Assembly (NCBI GenBank): GCA_003021335.1
Contig: PXQL01000104.1
Coordinates: 8,171-26,598, forward strand
DNA length: 18,428 nucleotides
Origin: Halobacteriales archaeon QH_10_67_13
Lineage (GTDB): Archaea > Halobacteriota > Halobacteria > Halobacteriales > Haloarculaceae
Reading direction: 5' to 3'
Shown here: in pieces, positions 7,270-14,522 of the stretch
Layout of the letters: every line of letters begins with the position of its first letter
Position numbering within the stretch: the first letter of the stretch is position 1
Program-made: the position numbers and the translations under genes
The notes under the pieces: model-generated
What the model was told of the DNA's origin: nothing
The model's database searches: none
What the model saw: the letters and a program-made list of their open reading frames with translations, nothing else

Positions 7270-7286
7270 GCGGGCGACGAGCCCGC
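7270..7286 (-). terminator. Hairpin just downstream of tRNA-Leu(CAA)
   Basis: GCGGGC-loop-GCCCGC forms a perfect 6-bp stem with a 5-base loop. It starts nine bases past the tRNA 3' end in the direction of transcription. GATCGCG (7251-7257) and CGCGATC (7284-7290) are an alternative 7-bp pairing over the same place. It could be the trailer or termination structure of the tRNA transcript. Confidence 0.3.
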
Positions 7287-7294
7287 GATCGACG

Positions 7295-7378
7295 TGCGAG
7301 GGAAGGGATTTGAACCCTTGGACCCCTTCGGGAGCGGATCTTGAGTCCGCCGCCGTTTCCAGGCTTGGCTACCCTCGC
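7295..7378 (-). tRNA. tRNA-Leu(CAA)
   Basis: 84 bases. The acceptor stem GCGAGGG pairs with CCCTCGC and the discriminator is A. The anticodon stem GCGGA/TCCGC encloses loop CTCAAGA, giving anticodon CAA, which reads UUG leucine codons. The long variable arm (CCC-GAA-GGG) is the class II form expected for leucine, and the T arm is AAGGG-TTCAAAT-CCCTT. CCA is not encoded and no intron is seen. A TATA-like AATTCAAT (about 7405-7412) lies about 30 bases upstream on the minus strand. Confidence 0.96.
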
Positions 7379-7426
7379 ACGATTGTCTCTTTCGGATCGT
7401 CCGGATTGAATTCTCCGGTTTCGGTC

Positions 7427-7843
7427 TCAGTCCAGGTGTTCCTCGAAGGCGCCGAACCGATCGCGCCACCGCGCGGGCAGCGCCCGGCTCCGGCCGCTCT
7501 GTCGGTCGATGTGTACCTGCGTCGATCGGGCGGTCGCGGCGAGCTCGTCGTCGGTGTGCAGTTCGAACCGCATCTCGAAGCTCGTCTCGCCCACGTCGGT
7601 CACCGCGACCCCGGCCCGTACCGTCGTTCGGCCGGCGATCGGCGCGTGAAACTCGACAGTAAGCTCCGCGATGACGATCGAGAGGTCCCTGGGCGTCTCG
7701 GCGTCTAGGACCGTCGTCAGATACGCGAGCCGGGCCTGCTCGACGTAGGTCGCGTAGACGGCGTTGTTGACATGGCTGTAGGTGTCGAGGTCTCTGTATC
7801 GAACCGCGATCTCGGTCTCGAAGGTCGGCGTCGGGTCGGTCAC
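7427..7843 (-). CDS. Acyl-CoA thioesterase, 4-hydroxybenzoyl-CoA thioesterase (YbgC/FadM-like) family
   Basis: 138 residues in a single hotdog-fold domain. The signature RYRDLDTYSHVNNAVYATYVEQ (from residue 15) contains the catalytic Asp18 and the HVNN turn. LSIVIAELTVEFHAPI and FEMRFELHTDDELAATARSTQVHID complete the fold. Such enzymes hydrolyse acyl-CoA or aryl-CoA thioesters in the cytosol; the substrate cannot be told from sequence. The start is a GTG at 7843, because no ATG lies closer to the conserved region and this one gives a family-length N-terminus. It lies 54 bases downstream of msrB on the same strand with no clear TATA box between them, so the two may be co-transcribed. Confidence 0.88.
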   Translation of the reverse strand: MTDPTPTFETEIAVRYRDLDTYSHVNNAVYATYVEQARLAYLTTVLDAETPRDLSIVIAELTVEFHAPIAGRTTVRAGVAVTDVGETSFEMRFELHTDDELAATARSTQVHIDRQSGRSRALPARWRDRFGAFEEHLD

Positions 7844-7897
7844 GATCGAGCGTTCGACCCTCGGGGCCGTCCCCCTGTCGACCTCGAATTTCCGTGT

Positions 7898-8299
7898 CTA
7901 CTCGTCGGGCTCGAAATCGAGGGCGGCGGAGTTGATGCAGTAGCGCTTGCCGGTCGGTTCGGGACCGTCGTCGAAGATGTGCCCGAGGTGGCCGCCGCAG
8001 TTCGCGCAGACGGCCTCGGTCCGGCGCATGCCGTGGCTCGTGTCGACTTGGGTCTCGATGTTGCCCTCGTCGTATGCGTCCCAGAAGCTCGGCCAGCCCG
8101 ACCCCGAGTCGAACTTCTGCTCTGAGTGAAACAGCTCGGTCCCACAGCCCGCACACGTGAACTGACCGTCCTCCTCGATGTCGAGCAGGTCGCCGCTGAA
8201 CCGTGGCTCGGTATCGGCCTCGCGCAAGATCCGGTACTCCTCCTCAGTGAGGATCTCTTCCCAGCGCTCTTCAGAGTCGGGAACGTCTTGCTGGCTCAT
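7898..8299 (-). CDS. msrB: Peptide-methionine (R)-S-oxide reductase MsrB
   Basis: 133 residues from the ATG at 8299. The SelR domain shows two zinc CxxC pairs (FTCAGCGTELF and AVCANCGGHLGHIF), the substrate block KFDSGSGWPSFWD, and the catalytic Cys in RYCINSAALDFEP. The enzyme reduces methionine-R-sulfoxide in damaged proteins, using thioredoxin as donor; a thioredoxin gene lies close by on the same strand. An in-frame ATG at 8305 would add two residues. I prefer 8299 because the TATA element GTTATAC (8322-8328) is then 26 bases upstream. The thioesterase gene follows. No resolving-Cys anomaly could be judged. Confidence 0.93.
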   Translation of the reverse strand: MSQQDVPDSEERWEEILTEEEYRILREADTEPRFSGDLLDIEEDGQFTCAGCGTELFHSEQKFDSGSGWPSFWDAYDEGNIETQVDTSHGMRRTEAVCANCGGHLGHIFDDGPEPTGKRYCINSAALDFEPDE

Positions 8300-8321
8300 G
8301 TCCATACATGCTCACGGAGGC

Positions 8322-8328
8322 GTATAAC
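8322..8328 (-). promoter_or_regulatory. TATA box for msrB
   Basis: GTTATAC on the minus strand is centred 26 bases before the ATG at 8299. It decides between the two nearby in-frame ATGs. Confidence 0.45.
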
Positions 8329-8410
8329 GCTGGCTGTCCGGCCTTCACCCAAGAGATCGGCCCCGCAAGCGCCCACACACGATACAAACCGACCGTGCAG
8401 TATCGATGTG

Positions 8411-8416
8411 TTTAAA
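8411..8416 (+). promoter_or_regulatory. TATA box for the tRNA-Ser / ribosomal protein operon
   Basis: TTTAAA in a GC-rich gap is the only strong TATA element upstream of tRNA-Ser and rps13. Start of transcription is predicted at about 8440, giving an 85-base leader before the tRNA. That leader contains a 10-bp tandem repeat (8456-8465 and 8467-8476, GTCCGCCCCG) and a 6-bp hairpin, GCGGGC (8477-8482) with GCCCGC (8492-8497). Confidence 0.5.
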
Positions 8417-8524
8417 CCGACCGGCCGATCATCTACGGATAGAATCGTGTAGGGGGTCCGCCCCGAGTCCGCCCCGGCGGGCGCGAGTTTGGCCCGCGGT
8501 GCCGGCAGACGCCAAGACTGCAGT

Positions 8525-8607
8525 GTCGTGGTAGCCAAGTGGCCCAAGGCGCATGGTTGCTAACCATGTGGCGTAATGCCTCCGGGGTTCGAATCCCCGC
8601 CACGACG
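8525..8607 (+). tRNA. tRNA-Ser(GCT)
   Basis: 83 bases. The acceptor GTCGTGG pairs with CCACGAC, with discriminator G as in serine tRNAs. The anticodon stem CATGG/CCATG has loop TTGCTAA, so the anticodon is GCT (AGC/AGU codons). The variable arm is long (GGC-GTAAT-GCC) and the T arm is CGGGG-TTCGAAT-CCCCG. There is no encoded CCA and no intron. The rps13 start codon is only ten bases after its 3' end, so both are probably on one transcript. Confidence 0.97.
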
Positions 8608-8617
8608 TCTACCAGCC

Positions 8618-9127
8618 ATGAGCGCAGACCAACCAGACGCGGACGAGGACGACGATCTACAGTACTTCGTCCGCATCGGACGGACCGACCTCGACGGTAC
8701 CAAGTCCGTTGAGCGGTCGCTGATCGAGATGAACGGCATCGGTCGGCGAGCCGCCCGTATTATCGCCCGGAAGGCCGGCGTCGATCGGACCGCCACCTTC
8801 GGCGCCCTCGAGGAGGAGACGATCGACGAGATTGTCACCCTCGTCGAGGAGTTCGCCGAAGAAGTGCCCGACTGGCTGGCTAACCACCGCAATGACTTCT
8901 TCGCGGGCGAGGCCACCCACGAGATCGGCAACGAGCTCGAGTTGACCCGCCGACAGGACATCAACCGGATGAAGATGATCGACTCGTACAAGGGCGTACG
9001 GCACAAGCGCGGCCAGAAGGTCCGCGGCCAGCGCACCAAGTCCACCGGCCGGACCGAGGGCACAATCGGGGTCAACGTCGAGGCGATCCAGGAAGAGGCC
9101 GCCGAGGCGGCGGAGGAAGAGGAGTAA
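8618..9127 (+). CDS. rps13: 30S ribosomal protein uS13
   Basis: 169 residues. LQYFVRIGRTDLDGTKSVERSL opens the archaeal uS13, and the helix-hairpin-helix MNGIGRRAARII and the C-terminal GVRHKRGQKVRGQRTKSTGR are diagnostic. It sits in the head of the small subunit and contacts uS19 and the P-site tRNA. An acidic tail (EEAAEAAEEEE) is a haloadaptation. The ATG at 8618 lies ten bases after the tRNA-Ser 3' end, with no Shine-Dalgarno sequence between. Cutting by RNase Z would leave a very short leader. The frame is open further upstream only through the tRNA. rps4 follows with a one-base gap. Confidence 0.97.
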   Translation: MSADQPDADEDDDLQYFVRIGRTDLDGTKSVERSLIEMNGIGRRAARIIARKAGVDRTATFGALEEETIDEIVTLVEEFAEEVPDWLANHRNDFFAGEATHEIGNELELTRRQDINRMKMIDSYKGVRHKRGQKVRGQRTKSTGRTEGTIGVNVEAIQEEAAEAAEEEE

Positions 9128-9128
9128 G

Positions 9129-9629
9129 ATGGCACTCGGAAACAACACCACGTCCTACGAGACGCCCAACCACCCCTACCAAGGCGAGCGGATCTCCGAG
9201 GAAATCGGCCTGGTTGGGCAGTACGGCCTGAAGAACAAAGAGGAAGTCTGGCGGTCTCAGTCGGAGCTGCGGTCATACCGCCGAGAGGCCCGCCGGCTGC
9301 TCGGCCGCGGGGCCGGCGGCGGCGAGGAGTTTCTCGCCCGGCTGCGCCGAATCGGGCTGTTAGAGGACGACGACGGGCTCGACGCCGTACTGGCCCTCGA
9401 TGCGACCGATATCCTCGAACGGCGGCTCCAGACGATTGTCTACCGGAAAGGCTACGCGAACACGATCGATCAGGCCCGGCAGTTCATCTCCCACGGACAC
9501 ATTACCGTCGGCGACCGACGGGTTCAGGTGCCCTCCTATACCGTCGACGCGAGCGAGGAGGAGACCGTCGGCTTCGAGGACACGTCGCCGATCTCGGACG
9601 AACTGCACCCCGAGCGCGCGGAGGAGTAA
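9129..9629 (+). CDS. rps4: 30S ribosomal protein uS4
   Basis: 166 residues. MALGNNTTSYETPNHPYQGE is the archaeal uS4 start. The S4 RNA-binding domain covers about residues 94-150 (LERRLQTIVYRKGYANTIDQARQFISHGHI). It is an early 16S rRNA-binding assembly protein of the small subunit. The start follows the rps13 stop by one base. GAGGAAGAGGAG at the end of rps13 can act as the ribosome-binding region. Archaeal uS4 normally lacks the bacterial N-terminal zinc knuckle, as here. Length is normal. Confidence 0.97.
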   Translation: MALGNNTTSYETPNHPYQGERISEEIGLVGQYGLKNKEEVWRSQSELRSYRREARRLLGRGAGGGEEFLARLRRIGLLEDDDGLDAVLALDATDILERRLQTIVYRKGYANTIDQARQFISHGHITVGDRRVQVPSYTVDASEEETVGFEDTSPISDELHPERAEE

Positions 9630-9632
9630 CCC

Positions 9633-10019
9633 ATGGCAGACACAGACACAACCTGGGGCATCGCCCACGTGCACGCATCGTTCAACAACACGATCATCAC
9701 GATCACCGACCAGACCGGCGCAGAGACGATCGCCAAGTCCTCCGGCGGGACGGTCGTCAAACAAAACCGCGACGAGGCCTCGCCGTACGCCGCCATGCAG
9801 ATGGCAGAGACTGTCGCCGAGCAGGTCAAAGCCGAGGGCATCGACGGCGTCCACGTCCGGGTTCGCGGCCCCGGGGGTAACCAGCAACAGAGCCCCGGGC
9901 CGGGTGCCCAGGCGACGATTCGCGCGCTGGCCCGGTCGGGACTGGAGATCGGCCGTATCGAGGATGTCACGCCGATCCCCCACGACGGCACCCGCGCGGC
10001 GAAAGACGCAGGCTATTGA
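9633..10019 (+). CDS. rps11: 30S ribosomal protein uS11
   Basis: 128 residues. [49 protein letters not shown] and the C-terminal [13 protein letters not shown] are the conserved blocks of archaeal uS11, a platform protein of the small subunit near the 3' end of 16S rRNA and the mRNA exit channel. It lies three bases after rps4 and two bases before the rpo3 ATG, so it is translated from the same operon mRNA. No anomaly was seen. Confidence 0.97.
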   Translation: MADTDTTWGIAHVHASFNNTIITITDQTGAETIAKSSGGTVVKQNRDEASPYAAMQMAETVAEQVKAEGIDGVHVRVRGPGGNQQQSPGPGAQATIRALARSGLEIGRIEDVTPIPHDGTRAAKDAGY

Positions 10020-10021
10020 CC

Positions 10022-10798
10022 ATGGCCGAGTACGACGTCGAGTTCGTCGAGCGCGGCGACCGGGAGGCGCGCTTTGTCGTGCGCCCGATCACGCCGGCGT
10101 TTGCAAACAGCATCCGGCGGGCAATCATCGCGGACGTGCCCACGCTCAGCGTCGACACTGTCCGGGTGATCGAGAACTCGAGTGTCATGTTCGACGAGCA
10201 GATCGGACTCCGCCTGGGCCTGGTGCCCCTGACCACGCCCCCCGGCGAGTTCGAGATCGGCGACACGGTGACGCTGGCGCTCGACGTGACCGGGCCCGAC
10301 ACCGCCTACTCCGGCGACATCGTCTCGCCCGAGCCGGACGTCGAGCCGGCCGAGGAGGGGATTCCGATCATCGAGTTGAAGGAGGGCCAGCGCCTTGAGG
10401 TCGAAGCCGAGGCCACCCTGGATCGCGGCCGCGAACACGCTAAACACCAGGGCGGGGTCGCGGTCGGCTACCGACACCTCCAGCGCGTCGAGACCGTCGG
10501 CGACCGCGGAGAGTTCGCAGACGAGGATCCGCAGATTCTGCGGGGGGTCATTGAGGAGGCCGCCGCCGAGCACGCCGCTGGCGACGCGACCGACGGCGAG
10601 TTGGTCCCGACCGAGCGGTTCGGGAACGACCTCACCGAACGGTACCCGGGCAAGGAACTGGCGGTCTCGGACGTTGAGAACGCCTTTGTCTTTGATCTCG
10701 AGACCGACGGCTCGCTCACGATCGACGAGCTCGTGCTTGAGGCTGTCGGCACCATCGAGTCCCGGGCGAGCGAACTCAAACGGAAGGTGCAGCTGTAA
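10022..10798 (+). CDS. rpoD: DNA-directed RNA polymerase subunit D (Rpo3)
   Basis: 258 residues. The alpha-like dimerisation motif [24 protein letters not shown] is near the N-terminus. [12 protein letters not shown] follows, then the inserted domain (about 90-200) with [16 protein letters not shown], and a C-terminal dimerisation helix. Rpo3 pairs with Rpo11 as the assembly platform of archaeal RNA polymerase. There are no cysteines at all, so the 4Fe-4S cluster of some archaeal D subunits is absent, as is usual in haloarchaea. The ATG at 10022 is two bases after the rps11 stop; a TTG six bases earlier in frame is less likely. A 13-bp stem starts five bases after its stop codon. Confidence 0.96.
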   Translation: MAEYDVEFVERGDREARFVVRPITPAFANSIRRAIIADVPTLSVDTVRVIENSSVMFDEQIGLRLGLVPLTTPPGEFEIGDTVTLALDVTGPDTAYSGDIVSPEPDVEPAEEGIPIIELKEGQRLEVEAEATLDRGREHAKHQGGVAVGYRHLQRVETVGDRGEFADEDPQILRGVIEEAAAEHAAGDATDGELVPTERFGNDLTERYPGKELAVSDVENAFVFDLETDGSLTIDELVLEAVGTIESRASELKRKVQL

Positions 10799-10803
10799 GA
10801 TGG

Positions 10804-10858
10804 TCCGGGATTCCCCGCGCCGCGCAGAGACCGAAAGGAGTTTGGGGAATCCACCGGA
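10804..10858 (+). other. Long imperfect stem-loop between rpo3 and tRNA-Leu
   Basis: TCCG+GGATTCCCC (10804-10816) pairs with GGGGAATCC (10844-10852) and, after a two-base AC bulge, CGGA (10855-10858). That gives 13 base pairs, of which nine are continuous. The 27-base loop contains a GCG-CCG-CGC mini-palindrome. It starts six bases after the rpo3 stop and ends 14 bases before tRNA-Leu(CAG). It may be a processing, stability or termination element. No function is known to me. Confidence 0.6.
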
Positions 10859-10872
10859 ACAGCAAGACACGT

Positions 10873-10957
10873 GCAGGGATAGCCAAGTCAGGTCAACGGC
10901 GCAGCGTTCAGGGCGCTGTCCCGTAGGGGTCCGCAGGTTCAAATCCTGCTCCCTGCA
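10873..10957 (+). tRNA. tRNA-Leu(CAG)
   Basis: 85 bases. The acceptor GCAGGGA pairs with TCCCTGC, discriminator A. The anticodon stem CAGCG/CGCTG has loop TTCAGGG, so the anticodon is CAG, reading CUG, a common leucine codon in this GC-rich genome. It has a class II variable arm (CCC-GTA-GGG) and a T arm GCAGG-TTCAAAT-CCTGC. No encoded CCA. T5 (10959-10963) follows two bases after the end. It is embedded between rpo3 and rpl18e, a conserved haloarchaeal position. Confidence 0.97.
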
Positions 10958-10958
10958 C

Positions 10959-10970
10959 TTTTTCGGAGGT
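10959..10970 (+). promoter_or_regulatory. T5 run and strong Shine-Dalgarno before rpl18e
   Basis: TTTTT (10959-10963), then GGAGGT (10965-10970), a full match to the anti-Shine-Dalgarno, five bases before the rpl18e ATG. The T-run may act as a weak terminator or tRNA trailer. The ribosome site shows that rpl18e is translated with a leader, unlike the leaderless genes around it. Confidence 0.55.
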
Positions 10971-10975
10971 AGGTC

Positions 10976-11326
10976 ATGAGCAAGACAAATCCACGACTGA
11001 CGAGTCTTATCGCCGACCTGAAGTCGGTCGCGCGAGCGGACGGCGGCAACGTCTGGAACGACGTCGCCGAGCGTTTAGAGAAACCCCGGAGCACCCACGC
11101 GGAGGTCAATCTGGGGCGGATCGACCGATACGCGCGCGCAGACGAGACTGTCGTCGTTCCTGGAAAGGTCCTCGGCAGCGGCGTCCTCCAGACGGAGGTC
11201 ACCGTCGCGGCCGTCAACTTCTCGGGCACGGCAGAGACAAAAATCGAACAGGTCGGCGAGCCGATCCGTCTCGAACAGGCACTCGAAGACAACCCCGAGG
11301 GATCGAACGTGCGGGTGATTCGATGA
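10976..11326 (+). CDS. rpl18e: 50S ribosomal protein eL18
   Basis: 116 residues. It begins [20 protein letters not shown] and continues with [23 protein letters not shown] and [14 protein letters not shown], the eL18 signature of archaea and eukaryotes (absent in bacteria). It is a large-subunit protein with a uL15-like fold. It has a strong Shine-Dalgarno at 10965-10970. Its end overlaps the rpl13 start by four bases (ATGA), a translational-coupling arrangement. It starts 18 bases after the tRNA-Leu 3' end. Confidence 0.97.
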   Translation: MSKTNPRLTSLIADLKSVARADGGNVWNDVAERLEKPRSTHAEVNLGRIDRYARADETVVVPGKVLGSGVLQTEVTVAAVNFSGTAETKIEQVGEPIRLEQALEDNPEGSNVRVIR

Positions 11327-11757
11327 GCGCGAGCTTCGATCCCGATGTCGTGATCGACGCCCGGGACTGTGTCGTCGGCCGGGTCGCCTCGGAGGTGGCC
11401 GAGCGCGCGCTGGCGGGTGAGCGTGTCGCCGTGGTCAACGCAGAGCGGGCCGTCATCACCGGCCGGGAAGAACAGATCAAAGACAAATACAAACAGCGCC
11501 GCGAACACGGCTCCGATCGAGGCCCGTACTACCCGAAACGGCCCGATCGGATCTTCAAGCGCTCGGTCCGGGGAATGGTACCGTACAAGCGCCCGCGGGG
11601 CCGGGAGGCCTTCGAGAACGTCCGGGCTTACGTCGGCAACCCCTACGACGAGGAGACCGAGCTCATCGAGGACGCCTCGCTTGACCGGCGCTCGACGATC
11701 AAGTTCGTCTCGCTGGGCGAGATCAGCGACACGCTCGGAGCAAACGTCACATGGTAA
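11323..11757 (+). CDS. rpl13: 50S ribosomal protein uL13
   Basis: 144 residues. [55 protein letters not shown] and the C-terminal [13 protein letters not shown] are uL13 landmarks of the large subunit. The ATG at 11323 overlaps the rpl18e stop (ATGA), and its last seven bases overlap rps9. This tight packing implies coupled translation. Confidence 0.97.
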   Translation: MSASFDPDVVIDARDCVVGRVASEVAERALAGERVAVVNAERAVITGREEQIKDKYKQRREHGSDRGPYYPKRPDRIFKRSVRGMVPYKRPRGREAFENVRAYVGNPYDEETELIEDASLDRRSTIKFVSLGEISDTLGANVTW

Positions 11758-12149
11758 CGAACACATCCGGCAAAAAGAAGACGGCGATCGCGCGCGCAAC
11801 AGTCAGAGACGGCACCGGAAAGATCCGGATCAACACCCGGCCGGTCGAGCTGGCCGATCCAGAGATGGCCCAGCTGAAGATGACCGAGCCGTTCCGGGTC
11901 GTCGAGACGGACCTGCGAGACGGGGTTGACATCGACGTGACCGTCGAGGGTGGCGGCGTCATGGGCCAGGCAGACGCCGTCCGGACCGCTATCGCCCGCG
12001 GGCTCGTACAACACACCAACGACGCCGAGCTCCGGGACGCCTACATGGCCTTCGACCGGTCGCTGCTGGTCAACGATGTCCGCCAGAGCGAAGCGAAAAA
12101 GTGGGGCGGCCCCGGTGCTCGGGCCCGCTACCAGAAATCCTACCGGTGA
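11751..12149 (+). CDS. rps9: 30S ribosomal protein uS9
   Basis: 132 residues. [23 protein letters not shown] and the C-terminal [17 protein letters not shown] are the conserved uS9 ends. The basic C-terminal tail reaches the P-site tRNA in the small subunit. [21 protein letters not shown] is the central conserved loop. The start codon lies inside the end of rpl13 (overlap 11751-11757). rpo10 follows after six bases. Confidence 0.97.
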   Translation: MVTNTSGKKKTAIARATVRDGTGKIRINTRPVELADPEMAQLKMTEPFRVVETDLRDGVDIDVTVEGGGVMGQADAVRTAIARGLVQHTNDAELRDAYMAFDRSLLVNDVRQSEAKKWGGPGARARYQKSYR

Positions 12150-12155
12150 TCACAC

Positions 12156-12356
12156 ATGATGGTACCAGTTAGGTGTTTCACGTGCGGTCGCGTCATCGGC
12201 AGCGACTGGGAGGAGTTCAAGGCCCGCACCCGCGAGGCCGAGAGCCCCGAGGACCCGGAGAAGGTCCTCGACGAGATGGGTATCGACCGACACTGCTGTC
12301 GGCGAATGCTGGTCTCGCACAAGGACCTCGTCGACATCGTGGCACCGTACCAGTAA
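12156..12356 (+). CDS. rpoN: DNA-directed RNA polymerase subunit N (Rpo10)
   Basis: 66 residues. [21 protein letters not shown] at the N-terminus and the later HCCRRML give the atypical CX2C...CC zinc site of Rpo10. [14 protein letters not shown] closes the protein. It is a small zinc-binding assembly subunit next to the Rpo3/Rpo11 platform, eukaryotic homologue RPB10. Two consecutive ATGs (12156 and 12159) are possible starts. Its stop codon overlaps the rpo6 ATG by one base (TAATG). Confidence 0.96.
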   Translation: MMVPVRCFTCGRVIGSDWEEFKARTREAESPEDPEKVLDEMGIDRHCCRRMLVSHKDLVDIVAPYQ

Positions 12357-12532
12357 TGGTCCGAGACAACCGCTACGAGAAAGCCCGGATCCTCGGGGCC
12401 CGCGCCCTGCAGGTCGCCTACGGCGCGCCGGTGTTGGTCGACACCGAGCAGTCCGAGCCGATCCTCATCGCCGCCGAGGAGTACGACGCGGACGTGCTTC
12501 CCTTTACCGTCCGGCGGGGCGATCACCAGTGA
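12356..12532 (+). CDS. rpoK: DNA-directed RNA polymerase subunit K (Rpo6)
   Basis: 58 residues. [21 protein letters not shown] and the C-terminal [10 protein letters not shown] are the signature of Rpo6, homologous to eukaryotic RPB6 and bacterial omega. It clamps the largest subunit and aids assembly. The ATG shares its first base with the rpo10 stop, and the TGA stop overlaps the eno GTG. The start is fixed by family length: the frame continues upstream only through rpo10. Confidence 0.95.
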   Translation: MVRDNRYEKARILGARALQVAYGAPVLVDTEQSEPILIAAEEYDADVLPFTVRRGDHQ

Positions 12533-13725
12533 CGCTGGTTACGGATCTCGGCCTGCAGCGGGTGCTCGACTCCCGGGGCAACCCGACGGTCGAGGCCGAG
12601 GTCCGGACCGAAAACGGCGGCCTCGGTCGCGCACAAGCCCCCTCGGGAGCGAGTACCGGCGCCCACGAGGCCGTCGAGCTGCCGGCCGGGGAGGCGATCG
12701 CCGCCGCCCGCGAGCACGCGGTCCCGCGGCTGGTCGGCGAGGTGTACGCCGGTGACCAACGGGCGGTCGATCGGGCCCTACGAGCGGCCGACGACACCGA
12801 GCAGTTCTCGACGATCGGGGCGAACAGCGCGGTCGCGATCTCGATGGCGGCCGCACACGCCGCCGCCGACGTGTTGGGCGCGCCGCTGTTTCAGCACCTC
12901 GGGGGCACCTTCCGCGGCGAGACGCCGGTGCCGCTGGGCAACGTGCTCGGCGGGGGCGCCCACGCGGCCGGCGGGCCGGACATCCAGGAGGTGCTCGCCG
13001 TTCCCGTCGGTGCGCCCTCCGCCGAGGACGCCGCCTTCGCGAACGCCGCCGTCCACGCGGCCGTCGGCGACCGGCTCGCCGACCGCGGGCTCGCCCCCGG
13101 CCTCGGCGACGAGGGAGCCTGGGCGCCCGCGATCGACGACCGGACCGCCCTCGCGGTGGTTGACGCGGCGGTCGAGGCGGTCTCGGATGAGGTCGGCTTC
13201 GAGATCGGCCTCGGCGTCGATATCGCCGCCACCGAGCTGTACGACCCCGAGGCCGAGCGGTACCGGTACGCCGACCGGAGCCGAGACACCGACGAACAAC
13301 TGGCCTACGTCGCGGACCTGATCGACGAACACGACCTGCTGTACGTCGAGGATCCGTTCGCCGAGGAGGCCTTCGAGGCGTTCGCCGCGCTCGACGACCG
13401 GGCGGGCGAGGCGCTGATCTGCGGCGACGACCTGTTTGTCACCGACGCCGGCCGGATCGAACGCGGCGTCGAGCGGGGGGCGGCAAACAGCGTCCTAATC
13501 AAGCCCAACCAGGTCGGGACCCTCTCGGGAGCCGTCGACGCGATCGAGCTGGCGACCCGAGCCGGGTACACCCCGGTGGTCTCACACCGCAGTGGCGAAA
13601 CCACCGACGCGACGATCGCACACCTCGCCGTCGCGACCGGCGTGCCGTACATCAAGACCGGCGCCGTCGGCGGCGAGCGCACCGCGAAGCTGAACGAACT
13701 CATCAGGATCGAACGCAACACATGA
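12529..13725 (+). CDS. eno: Enolase (phosphopyruvate hydratase)
   Basis: 398 residues, starting with a GTG at 12529 that overlaps the rpo6 stop (GTGA). [14 protein letters not shown], the loop [61 protein letters not shown], the catalytic-Lys segment [11 protein letters not shown], and [16 protein letters not shown] cover all active-site blocks. It interconverts 2-phosphoglycerate and phosphoenolpyruvate (Mg2+-dependent) in the cytosol. It is slightly shorter than bacterial enolase, as is typical of haloarchaea. The gene sits between rpo6 and rps2 in archaea generally, so its glycolytic role in a ribosomal operon is conserved rather than odd. rps2 overlaps its stop codon by four bases. Confidence 0.97.
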   Translation: MTLVTDLGLQRVLDSRGNPTVEAEVRTENGGLGRAQAPSGASTGAHEAVELPAGEAIAAAREHAVPRLVGEVYAGDQRAVDRALRAADDTEQFSTIGANSAVAISMAAAHAAADVLGAPLFQHLGGTFRGETPVPLGNVLGGGAHAAGGPDIQEVLAVPVGAPSAEDAAFANAAVHAAVGDRLADRGLAPGLGDEGAWAPAIDDRTALAVVDAAVEAVSDEVGFEIGLGVDIAATELYDPEAERYRYADRSRDTDEQLAYVADLIDEHDLLYVEDPFAEEAFEAFAALDDRAGEALICGDDLFVTDAGRIERGVERGAANSVLIKPNQVGTLSGAVDAIELATRAGYTPVVSHRSGETTDATIAHLAVATGVPYIKTGAVGGERTAKLNELIRIERNT

Positions 13726-14471
13726 GCGAACGCGATACAGACGACCCGGAGGACTCGGCGGCCGCGGAGACGGCCGCGGAGGCGGCCGGGACCGACACCG
13801 ACGCAGCGACCGCCGGCGACGAGCCGGCCGAACAGACCGACACGACCGACGACGAGCCGGCCCTCGACGAGGACGTGCTCGGCGACGAGGAGGCGGACCT
13901 GCTGATCCCCGTCGAGGAGTACCTCGGTGCCGGCGTTCACATCGGCACCCAGCAAAACACCAAGGACATGGACCGGTTCATCCACCGGGTCCGGACCGAC
14001 GGGCTGTACGTGCTCGATGTCTCTCAGACAGACAGCCGGATCCGGACCGCCGCGGAGTTTCTGGCCGGTTACGACCCCGAGCAGATCCTGGTCGCGTCCT
14101 CGCGCCAGTACGGCCGGTACCCCGCCGAGCAGTTCGCCGACGCCGTCGGCGCCCGCGCTCGAACCGGCCGGTTCATTCCAGGGACGCTCACCAATCCCAA
14201 ATACGACGGGTACATCGAGCCCGACGTGGTGGTCGTCACCGACCCGATCGGCGACTCCCAGGCGGTCACCGAGGCGATCACCGTCGGCATCCCCGTCGTC
14301 GCGATGTGTGACTCGAACAACACGACGAGCAACGTCGATCTGGCCGTTCCCACCAACAACAAGGGTCGCAAGGCGCTGTCAGTGGTCTACTGGCTGCTCG
14401 CGAACGAGACCCTCGACCAGCGGGGTGCAGAGCCCGCCTACGCGCTCGAGGACTTCGAGAGCGCGATCTGA
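13722..14471 (+). CDS. rps2: 30S ribosomal protein uS2
   Basis: 249 residues. The first about 63 residues are an Asp/Glu/Ala/Thr-rich, probably disordered extension of the kind found on haloarchaeal uS2. The core begins at [20 protein letters not shown] and contains the [16 protein letters not shown] and VAMCDSNN blocks. It binds the back of the small-subunit head/body junction late in assembly. The ATG overlaps the eno stop (ATGA). It ends the ribosomal/polymerase operon: the next gene, 51 bases on, has its own TATA box. The true N-terminus inside the acidic extension is less certain than the rest. Confidence 0.96.
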   Translation: MSERDTDDPEDSAAAETAAEAAGTDTDAATAGDEPAEQTDTTDDEPALDEDVLGDEEADLLIPVEEYLGAGVHIGTQQNTKDMDRFIHRVRTDGLYVLDVSQTDSRIRTAAEFLAGYDPEQILVASSRQYGRYPAEQFADAVGARARTGRFIPGTLTNPKYDGYIEPDVVVVTDPIGDSQAVTEAITVGIPVVAMCDSNNTTSNVDLAVPTNNKGRKALSVVYWLLANETLDQRGAEPAYALEDFESAI

Positions 14472-14487
14472 CCGGGCACCGTCGACC

Positions 14488-14499
14488 CGTATTAATACG
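14488..14499 (+). promoter_or_regulatory. Palindromic TATA box for the DUF5518 gene
   Basis: CGTATTAATACG, a perfect 12-bp palindrome centred 29 bases before the ATG at 14523. Its core TATTAATA is a good TATA box. The symmetry could make the promoter bidirectional or a dimer-binding site. Confidence 0.5.
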
Positions 14500-14522
14500 T
14501 CCTGACACACCCCGAATTTCGC

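Noticed and set aside
7203..8156. 317-codon minus-strand frame over tRNA-Leu, thioesterase and msrB
   Set aside because: It runs through a tRNA and two clearly recognised genes. The Arg-rich composition shows it is an off-frame shadow.
10022..10798. Loss of the Fe-S cluster in RNA polymerase subunit D as a novelty
   Set aside because: The cysteine-free form is, as I recall, the usual one in haloarchaea, so it is not unusual here.
12529..13725. Enolase inside a ribosomal-protein operon as a new association
   Set aside because: The rpoN-rpoK-eno-rps2 order is widely conserved in archaea, so it is established rather than new.
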